Origin: Telopea speciosissima
Taxonomy: Eukaryota > Streptophyta > Magnoliopsida > Proteales > Proteaceae
DNA length: 64,000 bases
Assembly (NCBI RefSeq): GCF_018873765.1
Contig: NC_057925.1
Span: 48,868,010-48,932,009, forward strand
Direction of reading: 5' to 3'
Shown here: piece after piece, positions 13,101 to 22,866 of the stretch
How positions within the stretch are numbered: position 1 is the stretch's first letter
Layout: each line of letters opens with the position of its first letter
Translations under genes and position numbers: made by a program
The notes under the pieces: generated by a model
What the model saw: only the letters and a program-made list of their open reading frames with translations
The model's database searches: none
What the model was told of the DNA's origin: nothing

Positions 13101-13560
13101 GCGAGATGATAACTTTCTTGGGTCTCTCCGCTTAGTACCCATAAACACAAACTCTTCACCTTTGGTGGTTTGAATAGAACCTTCCTCTCGAGCAGATTAG
13201 CTGGCTTTGTGAGTTGATAGCCAATCCATTCCCAAAATCACATCAAAGTCTTTCATATCCAGCAGTACTAAGCTTGCTTCGAGTCCGTGACCACCCACAC
13301 ATACCGGGCAAGGATCACAAACCGAGTTAAGTTCAACCTTGCTACCCGTTGGTGTCGACTATCAGTTCGGGCCATTAGCTTTGGTTCAATGGACATCTTC
13401 TTAGCAAAACTAGGGGACACAAAAGAGTGTGATGCCCCGAATCAAATAAAGCATAAGCAGCTAAGAGCAAACAAAACGACACTGACAAGCAGCAGACAAC
13501 CAATCATAGAAACAAAAGCTATAATATGCACATCTTAAGAGTAGAGTGCATTACCTGTAA
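10150..13560 (-). pseudogene. pol: Pol of the chromovirus (frame broken)
   Basis: Domains in order on the minus strand. The aspartic protease has LFDSG near 13430-13455. The reverse transcriptase has the catalytic FIDDILVYS, with the aspartates at 12444-12458. The RNase H has [13 protein letters not shown] and [13 protein letters not shown] (about 12060-11690). The integrase HHCC zinc finger has HPGSTKMYRDL and CLTCH (11460-11254), and the integrase core follows. A chromodomain near 10300-10160 has IHYVKIKW followed, one frame over, by EEASWEAEVEMR. The chromodomain is the clade mark and is thought to steer integration into heterochromatin. Many one-base shifts interrupt the frame; no continuous polyprotein remains in this assembly. 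Confidence 0.85.
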
Positions 13561-13676
13561 TAACACTTGGGGTCGGCTGGGCCTCTTCATTTGTCGAATA
13601 CACCCGACCTTGAGATCTATGGGCGGAGCGGAAGAAGAGAACGCACAACTGCCTTGGCTTGGGGTGCCTTCGGTAG

Positions 13677-14861
13677 CTACACTGGAGAACCTATCATCCG
13701 CGGATGAGGACAGTCTCGAACCATATGCCCGGACTCCTTGCAATTGTAACATATAAGAGTCCGGGAACCATAGTGAGGAGTTGATGTAGGCCGGGTGCTT
13801 GCACGCATCTGGCCTCCGGGATTGGACCGGAAAAGTAGTAGTGTAGGACCCTCTCTTTTGGAATTTTGTGGATCCCCTAGGTTCATGAGAGGTCATGGGC
13901 CTTTTACCGGCTGAATGGCCCTGTAATTCTCTCTCTGCTGGTCCTCAATCACCTTAAGCGGCTTGGACCGTCTCAGCATAAGTAGGGTACTTGTGTAGCA
14001 CCACAGTACTAATGCTAGGTCTAAGCCCCTTCTCAAACTTCCTAGCCTTCACATTCTCGGCCTTCATGTGTACCGGGGCGAAGTAAAACAGCTCCTCAAA
14101 AGCTTGCTGGTACTCAAGGACCGATTTGGATCCATGAAAGAAGCTCATAAACTCAGACTCCTTCCTATCACGGAAGTTTTGAGGGAAGAAATTTTTGAAG
14201 AAGACTTCCTTGAATTGAGCCCAAGTTGCCTCTGGGTGAGTTGCCCAAAAATGGTCTTTAGAGGAGAGCCACCACGCATCAGAATCACCCCGGAGCTGGT
14301 AGGTAGCACACCGGATCTTGTCCGTGTCATTGCACTGTATCACTTCAAAGATTCTCTCAAGATCCCTTATAAATGTTGCTGGGAAAAAGGAATCATGGGC
14401 CATCTTGTAGAAGGTTGGAGGACGATGTTTCTGAAATCTCTCCGATAACCTAGCAAGCATCCACCCAAGCCGGAGTCACCAGCTTGGACCGAAGGAGCCA
14501 CGAAGTGGAAGGTAGAATAGGTGTGGCACCTCGGTGGCAAAGGAATTCGGCATGGCTTGAGCCAGGAGGAACACTAGGCAGCAGAACCCACAGGTGGGGG
14601 AGGATTGACTTGCACGGGAGGAGGCACTGGCTGCCTTTCCCTAACAAAGGCTTGGAACATAGCCGTCATGTTTTGCATAAATTGGCGCTGCTCTTGTTGC
14701 GCCTCCCTATGCTCTCGTTCCATGGATTGCAACCTATTGCTCAACAACGCGGCGACATCCGCATTATTACTAATTGCGGTGCTACGGTAGAACCGTATTG
14801 AAGCCTCACCAGCCTCTTCCCTAGCAGGAGAACGGTTGGCATTTGACCGTGTATTAACCAT
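13677..14861 (-). pseudogene. gag: Gag of the chromovirus (frame broken)
   Basis: Three overlapping minus-strand frames together cover a gag protein. The N-terminus begins MVNTRSNANRSP at 14861 and contains a glutamine-rich coiled stretch. The middle (14460-13954) is the retrotransposon gag core, with ATYQLRGDSDAWW, TWAQFKEVFF and SVLEYQQAFEEL. The C-terminal part (13886-13677) has the CCHC zinc knuckle CYNCKESGHMVRDC, which binds genomic RNA in particle assembly. At least two frame changes separate the pieces. Confidence 0.85.
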
Positions 14862-15074
14862 GGTTCACACCGGTTCTGATCAACACCACATTATAGGCAC
14901 AATAGCAATATTAAGCAAACCAATCAAAAATCGATTTGCAAAGGTAAACATAGGTTACACGAGGGGTAAGGGAAGCAATTATGAGGGTAATAAACATTAG
15001 AAACAAGTTGGTTAAGCAAAACGGCCAAAAACCTTTTTCAGCGTGGTCGGATTTACATGCGGTTTCACTAGGCG

Positions 15075-15101
15075 CATCCGAGTGTAAATCCGACCTTCAC
15101 A
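15075..15101 (+). repeat. LTR word repeated in the internal region
   Basis: ATCCGAGTGTAAATCCGACC and its next seven bases also occur exactly in both LTRs (8881-8907 and 19307-19333). A related copy lies about 60 bp downstream. Here the word sits upstream of the antisense ORF. Confidence 0.8.
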
Positions 15102-16231
15102 GACCAAAGGCTGGTCTCGGGAATCAGCGGATTCACGATCGGATTCAAAATCTTGCATCCGAGTGTAAAACCGCATGGTCCAAAAACAGCAATTTCTCAC
15201 TCGAAACTCCCTTTCAAAACCCAAATTTCTTTTTCCAAACACCCCTACGCTCTGGAGAACCCAAAACCGCACTTTCGTTCCTTGCTCCCTCTCCCTTCTA
15301 GGTGGATTTTTGGCACTCAATCCACGCACAACAGATCCGATCGAGTTCGGGTATGCCCTCTTCCCTCTCTATCGATCTATCTCTTTCTCCTTTCGACTTC
15401 TATTATGGAGAAACCCCAAAATCCATTTCGGGTTTACAAGATTTGGGTTTTTTTGTTTTCTCCTAGCTATTTAGATGGATTTTTGTCCATCCTACCTTCG
15501 CTTCCCTTCATATGCAACCTAGTTGGGGCATTTCCCCAATCTTGCACCATCACCAAGGGTTTGGGTTGGATTTTGGAGAAATCCCAAAACCCTAACCGAA
15601 AAAATTTTTTCTATTTTCTTATTGCCCAAATTAAATTCGATTTTTTTGCTAGGTAGGCTTGGTGTATATACATTTGGGGTGTCCCTATGATTTAAAATCC
15701 TTGTACTATATCAGAATTTTCCTTTCTTATGATGTTCCAAGCATGATTTACCACAAGTTAGCTCCATATATATTGCTTGAACTAAGTATTGGGTAAAAAC
15801 TTCATGTTCTAGGTATACTATGGCCATGTATATATATTGTGTACTATATCATTCAACTTCCAACCAAATTCTGAAAATTTCCTCTTTGGGTTTCATGGTA
15901 TAATTTTTATCAATTCAGTCCAATTTTGTTTGAACTAATTGCTTGTATAATGCTCTCTAAGCATAAATGTGGCCATGTACATTTACCCTCTATGATTGCA
16001 TCTACATGTTGGCCATGCATTCCCCTTTTCCCTAACTCCTTAGACCATTCACAACAAACTTTTCCTAGTACATTCCCTGCTGTAATTTGGTTAACGTTGT
16101 AGAAATCAAGGTCTAGGTTCTAACTCCTTGTCTCGTTTCATTGTATATCTGCTTAGGCCTTAATATTCACGCATTGATTTAATATGTTTCTATATTCTTG
16201 GCCTTCCTTGGTTGCAGGTTAGGGAATCTAA

Positions 16232-17236
16232 ATGGCTCCTAGAACAAGGCGTGCACGGGCCGAACAAGCTGCCCCAGTTGCTTTGGATACGCAATGGTTC
16301 CAAGACCTAGAGAAACAGGAGATGTACCAAGACCACTTTCGCTTTAAGAGTATCTTGGAGGGAAGAGATGTGGTACTTGAAGACCTCAAGGCCTATAAAG
16401 TAGGGCCGAGATTTGAAGCACGGGGTGGTCCAACCTCCTCAACCTTCCAGAGCCATTCTATCCCAAGCTCGTTCGTCACTTCTACGCCAACTCGCACACC
16501 GAGAACCTAGGCACGCGAGATTATCGGATCCTCTCTTATGTCAAGGAGTCACCATATCCTTCACGAGGCACGTTGTGGGGCATCCTCAATGTAGCTATCC
16601 GGGAGAGAAGACCTCTCGCACCATGGAAGAATCCCTACTCCTTTCTCGGGAGAGAGGCATACAGGGAGTTATACGGGGAGCTTACACGTGGGGCATTCGA
16701 GAAGAAAGTGCTCGAGACTTCTTTTGCCAATTCTCCCGGATATCGAGCGGATTGTGCAAGACAACATCGTGCCTATAGCAGTCACCGCACCATGCCTTCC
16801 ATCTTCGTAGGCTATGTGGCCTATCACCTCTACAAAGGCATTCCCATCTGCGCCGCCTACATTATCATGCGGACCATGGATCATGCGGGCGAAATCCCAG
16901 GAGGAACTTAGATTTACCCTATGGGAGGTTGCTCACCACTATTTTCCAAGCATTTTGGAGTTGACTAGTGAGGAGGATCAAGACTTAACCGAAGATCCAC
17001 CTCTAGATCGTAACGCAGCGATGGCGAGGATGCGAAGTGCGATGGATGCATATAGTGATGGGGAGCCATTGGTCCCGCCAGAGGGTCACGGCCCGAGCCT
17101 CAGTGCAGGAGCCTCCTCCTCGCCGGCTGTGCATGCGGCCTCTTCATCCAAGACTGCTCCTAGTGGGTCGACATCGACAGATTCTTGCAACTCTGGGCCG
17201 ATGAGCACCAAGATGGCTCGGGGTTTGAAGGAGTGA
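16232..17236 (+). pseudogene. Antisense extra ORF of the chromovirus, plant transposon-type protein
   Basis: An open stretch on the strand opposite to gag-pol, lying between the 5' LTR and gag. It starts MAPRTRRARAEQ, a basic N-terminus. With one frame change near 16430 and another near 16905 it continues to a stop at 17234-17236. The middle part contains LVRHFYANSHTENLG, SRGTLWGILNVAIRE and MPSIFVGYVAYHLYKGIP. This resembles the 'putative plant transposon protein' domain commonly found beside plant retroelements; its function is unknown. The tail is rich in Ser, Ala and Pro. The ATG is preceded at 16214-16218 by a good splice acceptor (TTGGTTGCAG), and upstream lies a T-rich stretch like a leader intron. 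It is an accessory ORF of the element or a captured gene; it is not gag or pol. Confidence 0.6.
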
Positions 17237-17728
17237 ACACTAGGCTCGATGCATCGATGCACGCATGGAGAGCCTCGAGCGCGAGATGGAGGACTTGCAC
17301 TCCTACCTCCATGATGAGGGCACCAGGACGAGCCCAAGAGTGATGATGAGATGGAGCAAGAGACCTCCGTCCATTCCCACCATGCTCTCAATGGACCCCT
17401 AGCTTTTTGTCTTACCATGCGGCAAATTTATTTTTCTTTTTCTTGGTTGTAAGAATTTGAAGTCTACGATTCATGAATTTTGTTGTAATCCTCGTTTGGC
17501 TTATGGAAATGTTTCACAATTGGAATTAAGGAATATATATATAAATATAAACACATGTCTTTTCCTTCCACGTTGTGCCTATTATTTGCTATTGTCTTGG
17601 CTTTCTCCCTAAGCTAGTCTTCTCCCTAGCATTCACACACATTCCAATTATGCATTGTTGGAAGCTTTTAACTTAACAACCTATTGTGGAGAGTAAATCA
17701 CAAACGCTAGATCATGGTGCGAGCATCT

Positions 17729-17740
17729 CGCTCGATACCA
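17729..17740 (-). other. Primer-binding site, initiator tRNA-Met type
   Basis: The minus strand reads TGGTATCGAGC three bases inside the 5' LTR edge. Plant tRNA-iMet primer sites read TGGTATCAGAGC, so this copy matches except for one missing A. Confidence 0.75.
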
Positions 17741-17743
17741 CGC

Positions 17744-20558
17744 TATCACGCCCTATTCCGAGATAAGGAATATAATATCATATAAAGGGTGACTAGACGA
17801 CGCGTGTCATCCTACTAAACCGCCCGGATCACGACACGGTGTCCCAACGCATACCATATCCAATATTAACACAATGTAACATTAGAATGCGTAAAAGAGG
17901 AATATTACATTCCAAGGATCGTAGTATTGGGAAGCGTATAAATCGAATAGTTACAAGATGTTCAAAGCTAGATGATAAATACAGTAATTAGTTACATTTC
18001 CAATGATCATCTAATAACTATCAAAAATGGTATTACAGTAAGTATTTCACCATAGGCCTTAGCCTCAAAAGTAATCAAAAGGGGATCGAGTCCCGAATAT
18101 CCTCACGGCCCGTAGGCACAATCATCGCAAGGACACCCGTCGCCATGTTCCTCAAACACGGCCTCCGGTTCCTCCTCACCGATCTCATCGTATCCCGAGG
18201 GCTGAACTCCAAGTCCCGCGAGATATCCGTCACCTGCACCATAATCTAAAAATGTGCGCACGAGGGGTTAGCTCCACCGAGCCAGTGAGGGGATGGGAAT
18301 GCACAACACACAATTCACATAGTCCAATGATGCATGCACATGTTAAGTCCATTTTTCCACCTAACAAACAACTAAGTCAATGGCATATGCTATGTGACAA
18401 CTCGGGAGACACTGTGGGTCACTTAACTTATCGCCACAATGAAACCTCAATTGTCACGTGGGACCTACGCCGATCGAAGCCTCAAGACCACTCGGTGGCG
18501 GACCTCGATAACCAATACTACCATGATGGCCTCTCCCACCTCCACAGAATCCGGTGTCTGATTACCCAACACCTAAACCCCTGTTGGTAAGGGTCGTAGC
18601 ATAAGGGTGTGAAATCCTAGCCACAAATATACTACATGCAAGTCCTATCGCCCGAGAGGTAATCCGGCGCATCAACTTTTCATCTCGGTTTAGTGCCCGG
18701 TTCACAAGACGGCACGGCGCATACATTCAACATGACATTCAACATAATTTCTTCATAAATGTTTATAGAGTTCGGGAGTTACGACGACTCCACCGCACCG
18801 AGACCCATCAAGATACAACATTACCAATCAACATTATAACAAATAGATATAAAATTATGCAATATGTGCAATCATGCTTATTAATTGTAATGAGTACATA
18901 ATATATAATGCAATAATAATAACAAGCCCATACAACCAAACCCACTCACAACGTATACGCCTAAGCACCCGTTTATCGCTTGTCGCCTCGATCAAGCAAT
19001 AAGCCACAAAAGTGAATATTTTAACCTATACAAAGAGTGGAATAAGGTTAAACGAGCGAAAGGAACGGATCCCCAAAAGATCTCCCATAAACACTTAAGT
19101 ATAAGGTTTGAGACGAAGTGGTTCGAGAGTGGTTTCATGCCCAAATTTGCAACCACATGTAAATCCTAGGAAACCGGGGTTCGGACGTTTTAGTCAAGGT
19201 CGGATGCGGATGTGGTTTGAAAAACTGAATCCAAGTGTAAATCCGAGCTTCACAGGCTCGGGACAATTTTTGTCAAGGTCGGATGCGATGTGGTTTCGAA
19301 AATCGAATCCGAGTGTAAATCCGACCTTCACAGTAATCCTTCTCGGGAAGGTAGTTTGGGGGGTTTCTTGCAGTGCAAGTCACATGTAACCCTCACACCT
19401 TCAGGTCCAAAATCCGAAGGATTCCCCTCCAAGGACCCCACTTCAAGTGGTTTTTAAAGCACAAGGACTTCTAGAAAACTCTATCCCAAGCTCATTAGGG
19501 TCCAACCTTAAATTTCCCAAATGGCAATGAGAACCCTCACATTAGAGCTCATAATGGAGTGAACTAACTCCACCATAGCTTGGCTTTAAAGCTCCATCTA
19601 CTCCCTAGGTTCCAAGAGAGATCTAGGTCAATCTCTCCCATTACCCAACCCCTTTTTGAAATCCAAAATAGAAGAAGGAAGAAGCTTACCTACCCCCAAG
19701 ATGAGAGCTCCACGATTTCTGCCCAAGAGATGGGGTCTCCACCTTCCTCCAAGCCTCTCTCTCCTTCCTCTTTCTCTTTCTCTCCTCTTTCTCTCCTCTT
19801 TCTCTCCTCCACGATTTAGGGTAGAAGAGGATGTTGAAGAAGAAGTAATGTTCTCTCCCCCTCCTCCTCTCTTTTATAATAAATGGGTATTTGGGGTACC
19901 TCAAGTCAAATGGGTCATGAGGCCTAATGGGTCAACCCATTAGTCCTATTTGGGTAAGTGGATGGAATAACCCATCATTGGGCCAATAGGTTAAATGGGC
20001 CTGCCCACAACCTTAATTAGGGAAAAGCCCATTCTTAGATGGGCTCAAATGAGATGGGTATAAGTACCCAATGTTCTTCCTAAAGGCACGCGGGACCCGA
20101 ACTTAAATTATTCCCTCTCTCATGAAATAGCTCGAGCGGTTCAAGCCTAGGACCCGCACTTCGAGGTTACCAAATGAAAAATAATTAGTAAGACTTGAGG
20201 CTAGAACTTACCTTTTCCCCGTCATGGTTTATTACCCATGACCCGAACAACCTTTCGCCACGGCAATGCTAAGCTCATCACGAACGAAATATCCAACGAG
20301 GTGACGGTCCGGATGCTCTCTCTGAACTCCTCGCTTCCCGGCTGGTACTTGGAGGGTAGTCGACGAAGTCGCCACAACGAACTTTCCCACCGGCGTTGAG
20401 GAATCTTTCCTCCACAGCAAACCCGCGTCTTGTGGTCAACGATTTTGTAGCTAGGTTTGACCATCATGGAGAACAGGTCACCAGCATACATGGCAGCGGT
20501 ATCTACACGTCACGAGAAGAAATGATATTTAATTATATCCCGGGGTACGGGTATAACA
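17744..20558 (-). repeat. 5' LTR of the chromovirus
   Basis: 2815 bp. It is the partner of 7311-10123, and its inner edge has TATCACG where the other copy has TGTCACG. This copy lies upstream of gag on the minus strand, so it would supply the promoter. Confidence 0.92.
19872..19881 (-). promoter_or_regulatory. LTR TATA box
   Basis: TATTATAAAA on the minus strand, followed by a GA-rich leader. It is the only good TATA match near a plausible leader in the LTR. The same site in the 3' LTR is 9441-9450. Inferred from sequence alone. Confidence 0.5.
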
Positions 20559-20563
20559 GTTTA
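20559..20563. repeat. Target-site duplication GTTTA (right)
   Basis: Identical to the five bases at 7306-7310. It directly follows the LTR end TATAACA. Confidence 0.92.
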
Positions 20564-20888
20564 GGTAATCTGGCCTCATAGGCTAGGGCATGAACACACT
20601 TCTATTCATCAATCAGTTGCTAGTCCATAATTGGGATCATGCTAATTGGTCTTTAAACGGGCTACTTGGGCTCTAAACAGATAATTGTTAGTATGAATTG
20701 GCTTAAATGGACTAATCAATATCTAAATGGTTGGCTAAAGATTGGTTATCGGTGTCGGCTAAGTGCCCATCAGACTACAACCAAACACAATTTTTTATTC
20801 TTCTCCAAAATGTTTACTAATTGGTTAGTCCAATGTCGGTTTTCAATCAGTGTAGACTAGCATTTGACACCCCTAGTACAAGGGGTGG

Positions 20889-20890
<2 letters not shown>

Positions 20891-20920
<30 letters not shown>
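20891..20920. repeat. (TA)n microsatellite
   Basis: Fifteen TA units just outside the hAT-like island. Confidence 0.9.
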
Positions 20921-20923
<3 letters not shown>

Positions 20924-21727
20924 AGTTCCATACGCATCAGCGTGAGGGGAACCATGTGGACCCAATTTAGTTTCCGATTCATACAATATTCCTACACCAC
21001 CGTGCTAATCCAAGTATCCAACTTTCACTAGACACTAGACATCACAACCACATAAAAGGCCATGATCATTTATGGTTTCGTGGGCTTGTTGCCAATGCCC
21101 ATAGTATGGCGATCAAAGAGCTTGTGTTTGTTATTTTGACTCCCGACTGGACATTGAGATGGCTTGGATTAAGAGGGAGAGGCTGAGGGAAGGTGCAATA
21201 GAGGATTATTGAGGAAAGTCAAAATCTGTTGAACCCACTTTGCAAGCCTCGTTTTCCATTACTTTCTCATCTCCGACTCTCCCTCCTTCTACATTCAAAT
21301 TAGGCATCAACTTCCGTAGTTGGCGCACTTCTCATTTTGTTTCCAAGATGGGCATTTCAGACACCCAAGACCACCATGGGTAGTCGACACACCTCTACTG
21401 CCGAGGTAACTCTACAACAAGCTATCCGCTTTGTCGAGGACACCAACACCCTCAATATATGTTTCCTTGAGCTTCAAAATCAAGCTTTTGGTGACCATGT
21501 AGATGTGTAACTTGTCCATTGTAGAGATGTGGTTCAATTTAGGGGTGCAAGTTTGCTGTTGTGAGCTTGAGCCCGACGAGACCTATGTTGGGCTTTTCAG
21601 CTCATAGACTGGGCCAAGGCTGAGATTTCTACAAGTCGGGTCGGACCAAGCCTGAGTTGAAGCCTTGAGGTAAGCTTGGCCCAACCCGACTCTCTCTCTC
21701 TATATATATATAACTGTATATGAATAT

Positions 21728-21864
21728 GGGGTGATGTTCTATGCCTAGGAATGCACGGGGCGTAGGCTGCTTCTAGACACATGGGGCAAGACGAGGCGGT
21801 CATCTCGCCCACCCCTTGTGTCTGGGCGCATCTTGCGCCCCCAATGCATAAAACTTTTTTCCCC
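21728..21864. mobile_element. Mutator-type MITE with perfect 9-bp duplication
   Basis: A 137-bp element starting GGGGTGATG and ending TTTTTTCCCC, with imperfect inverted arms that meet around GAGGCGGTCAT and ATGACCGCCTC. It is flanked by TATGAATAT at 21719-21727 and 21865-21873. A 9-bp duplication with G-rich termini is the Mutator-like signature. There is no coding potential. Confidence 0.8.
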
Positions 21865-21880
21865 TATGAATATATATAAA

Positions 21881-22039
21881 GGGAAAAGGTTCTCTGAGCT
21901 GTTGGAGCGGAATATGTTAGCACCTCTATGTGTATCTCTCTCATCACATGAAATGACCTTGCCCTCTGATGTACGATACTATTTTGTTGCACCTTGTTTA
22001 TGCCCTCCCCTATGTCGCTTGTTCAGAGAACCCTCTCCC
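21881..22039. mobile_element. Mutator-type MITE next to the previous one
   Basis: A 159-bp element. The left end GGGAAAAGGTTCTCTGAGC matches the reversed right end GGGAGAGGGTTCTCTGAAC. The flanks are ATATATAAA (21872-21880) and ATATACAAA (22040-22048), a 9-bp duplication with one mismatch. The left duplication overlaps the right duplication of the neighbouring MITE by two bases. Confidence 0.8.
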
Positions 22040-22459
22040 ATATACAAATATAAGTGAAGTATTCTTTGTCCGGGAGTGCGGCTCCTATGCCTGTGCAAGG
22101 GCCAATAGGAGCACACACAAAAACATCAACATGGGAGGCAAGATGGTCATTTAGCTTCCCCATGTGTCTAGACGCATAGGGGAGCACATTAACAAAATTT
22201 TACTTCATTGAAGCGTGTTATACTAGAAGGGCAACAAAGTAAGGTTACAATTATTTTTCACCAATATATTACATGGCAAAACAAACCCTTGCACCTATAC
22301 ACAGGAGCACGCAAAATTAATACTCCACCCCTGTGAAAGGAATCTCATCCATGTTAATGTCCCTATACGCACTCTCATTGGTAATGGTTGATGAAGCAAC
22401 TATCTCTTGCACATATATTTATATTTTTATATTTCATGTATCAATATACATAATTACAT

Positions 22460-22632
22460 TAGGGTTGCAAATGTCAATCAGGACCAACTTGGCCCAACAT
22501 AGTCAATTGAGGCTTGGCTAGAGTGTTGGACTGAAATATACCAGCTGGACCTTGGGCTGGGTTGGACCTAGTATGAGTTAAAGGGACTTGGGGTTTTAAA
22601 CAAGCCAGCCCAGTGGCCTGGTTGCAGCCCTA
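22460..22632. mobile_element. hAT-like island
   Basis: It begins TAGGGTTGCAA and ends TTGCAGCCCTA, which are inverted termini with one mismatch. The filler is built from GGCCCAAC, GGCTTGG and GGACCTTGGGCTGGG. The flanking 8-mers agree at only 4 of 8 positions, so the insertion is old or the edges are off. Confidence 0.45.
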
Positions 22633-22639
22633 GATCAGT

Positions 22640-22864
22640 TATAATACACTATCTCTCTCGTCTTGGGTTCAATTCTACTAGTTCACATCTCCCCTTCTCC
22701 CATAGAATAGGATAAAGCAGAATCGATAAAAAAAATAAAATTATAGACATCGATCGGATTAGGCACTCCGAATCAATTGGGCTAGGATGGTCCGCTCCAC
22801 AAGTGGGACTGGAGAACCGGTAGGAATAAGAATGGGATGATATATTCACCAAAAAAAAAAAAAA
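22640..22864 (+). mobile_element. Possible SINE remnant
   Basis: A B-box-like GGGTTCAATTC lies at 22667-22677. A body containing ATAGACATCGATCGG follows, ending in a run of A (about 22851-22864). No A box is recognisable, so this is a weak call. Confidence 0.3.
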
Positions 22865-22866
22865 CA

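Larger units (their letters stand above)
7311..20558 (-). mobile_element. Ty3/gypsy chromovirus LTR retrotransposon (Tekay/Del-like)
   Basis: A 13.2-kb element read on the minus strand: 5' LTR (20558-17744), primer site, leader region with an antisense ORF, gag, protease, reverse transcriptase, RNase H, integrase, chromodomain, polypurine tract, 3' LTR (10123-7311). The placement of pol domains (integrase after RNase H) is Ty3/gypsy. The C-terminal chromodomain signature places it among chromoviruses, and the very long LTRs plus the MVNTR gag start suggest the Tekay/Del clade. Coding frames are broken by many one-base shifts. Those in the LTRs look partly like sequencing or assembly artefacts (see findings), so the degree of real decay is uncertain. 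Confidence 0.9.
7212..20875. mobile_element. hAT-like island split by the LTR retrotransposon
   Basis: TAGGGGTGTC at 7212-7221 and GACACCCCTA at 20866-20875 are perfect inverted termini. The flanking 8-mers ATACGAGG (7204-7211) and GTACAAGG (20876-20883) match at 6 of 8 positions. Without the retrotransposon (7311-20558 plus one 5-bp duplication) the island is about 410 bp. Its filler uses words such as TTGGTTA, CGGTC and GGGCTACTTGGGCT. The retrotransposon is therefore the younger of the two. Confidence 0.6.

Noticed and set aside
15153..15656. ORF of 167 residues before the antisense ORF
   Set aside because: Pyrimidine-rich leader-like sequence with overlapping open frames and no recognisable domain; better explained as untranslated leader.
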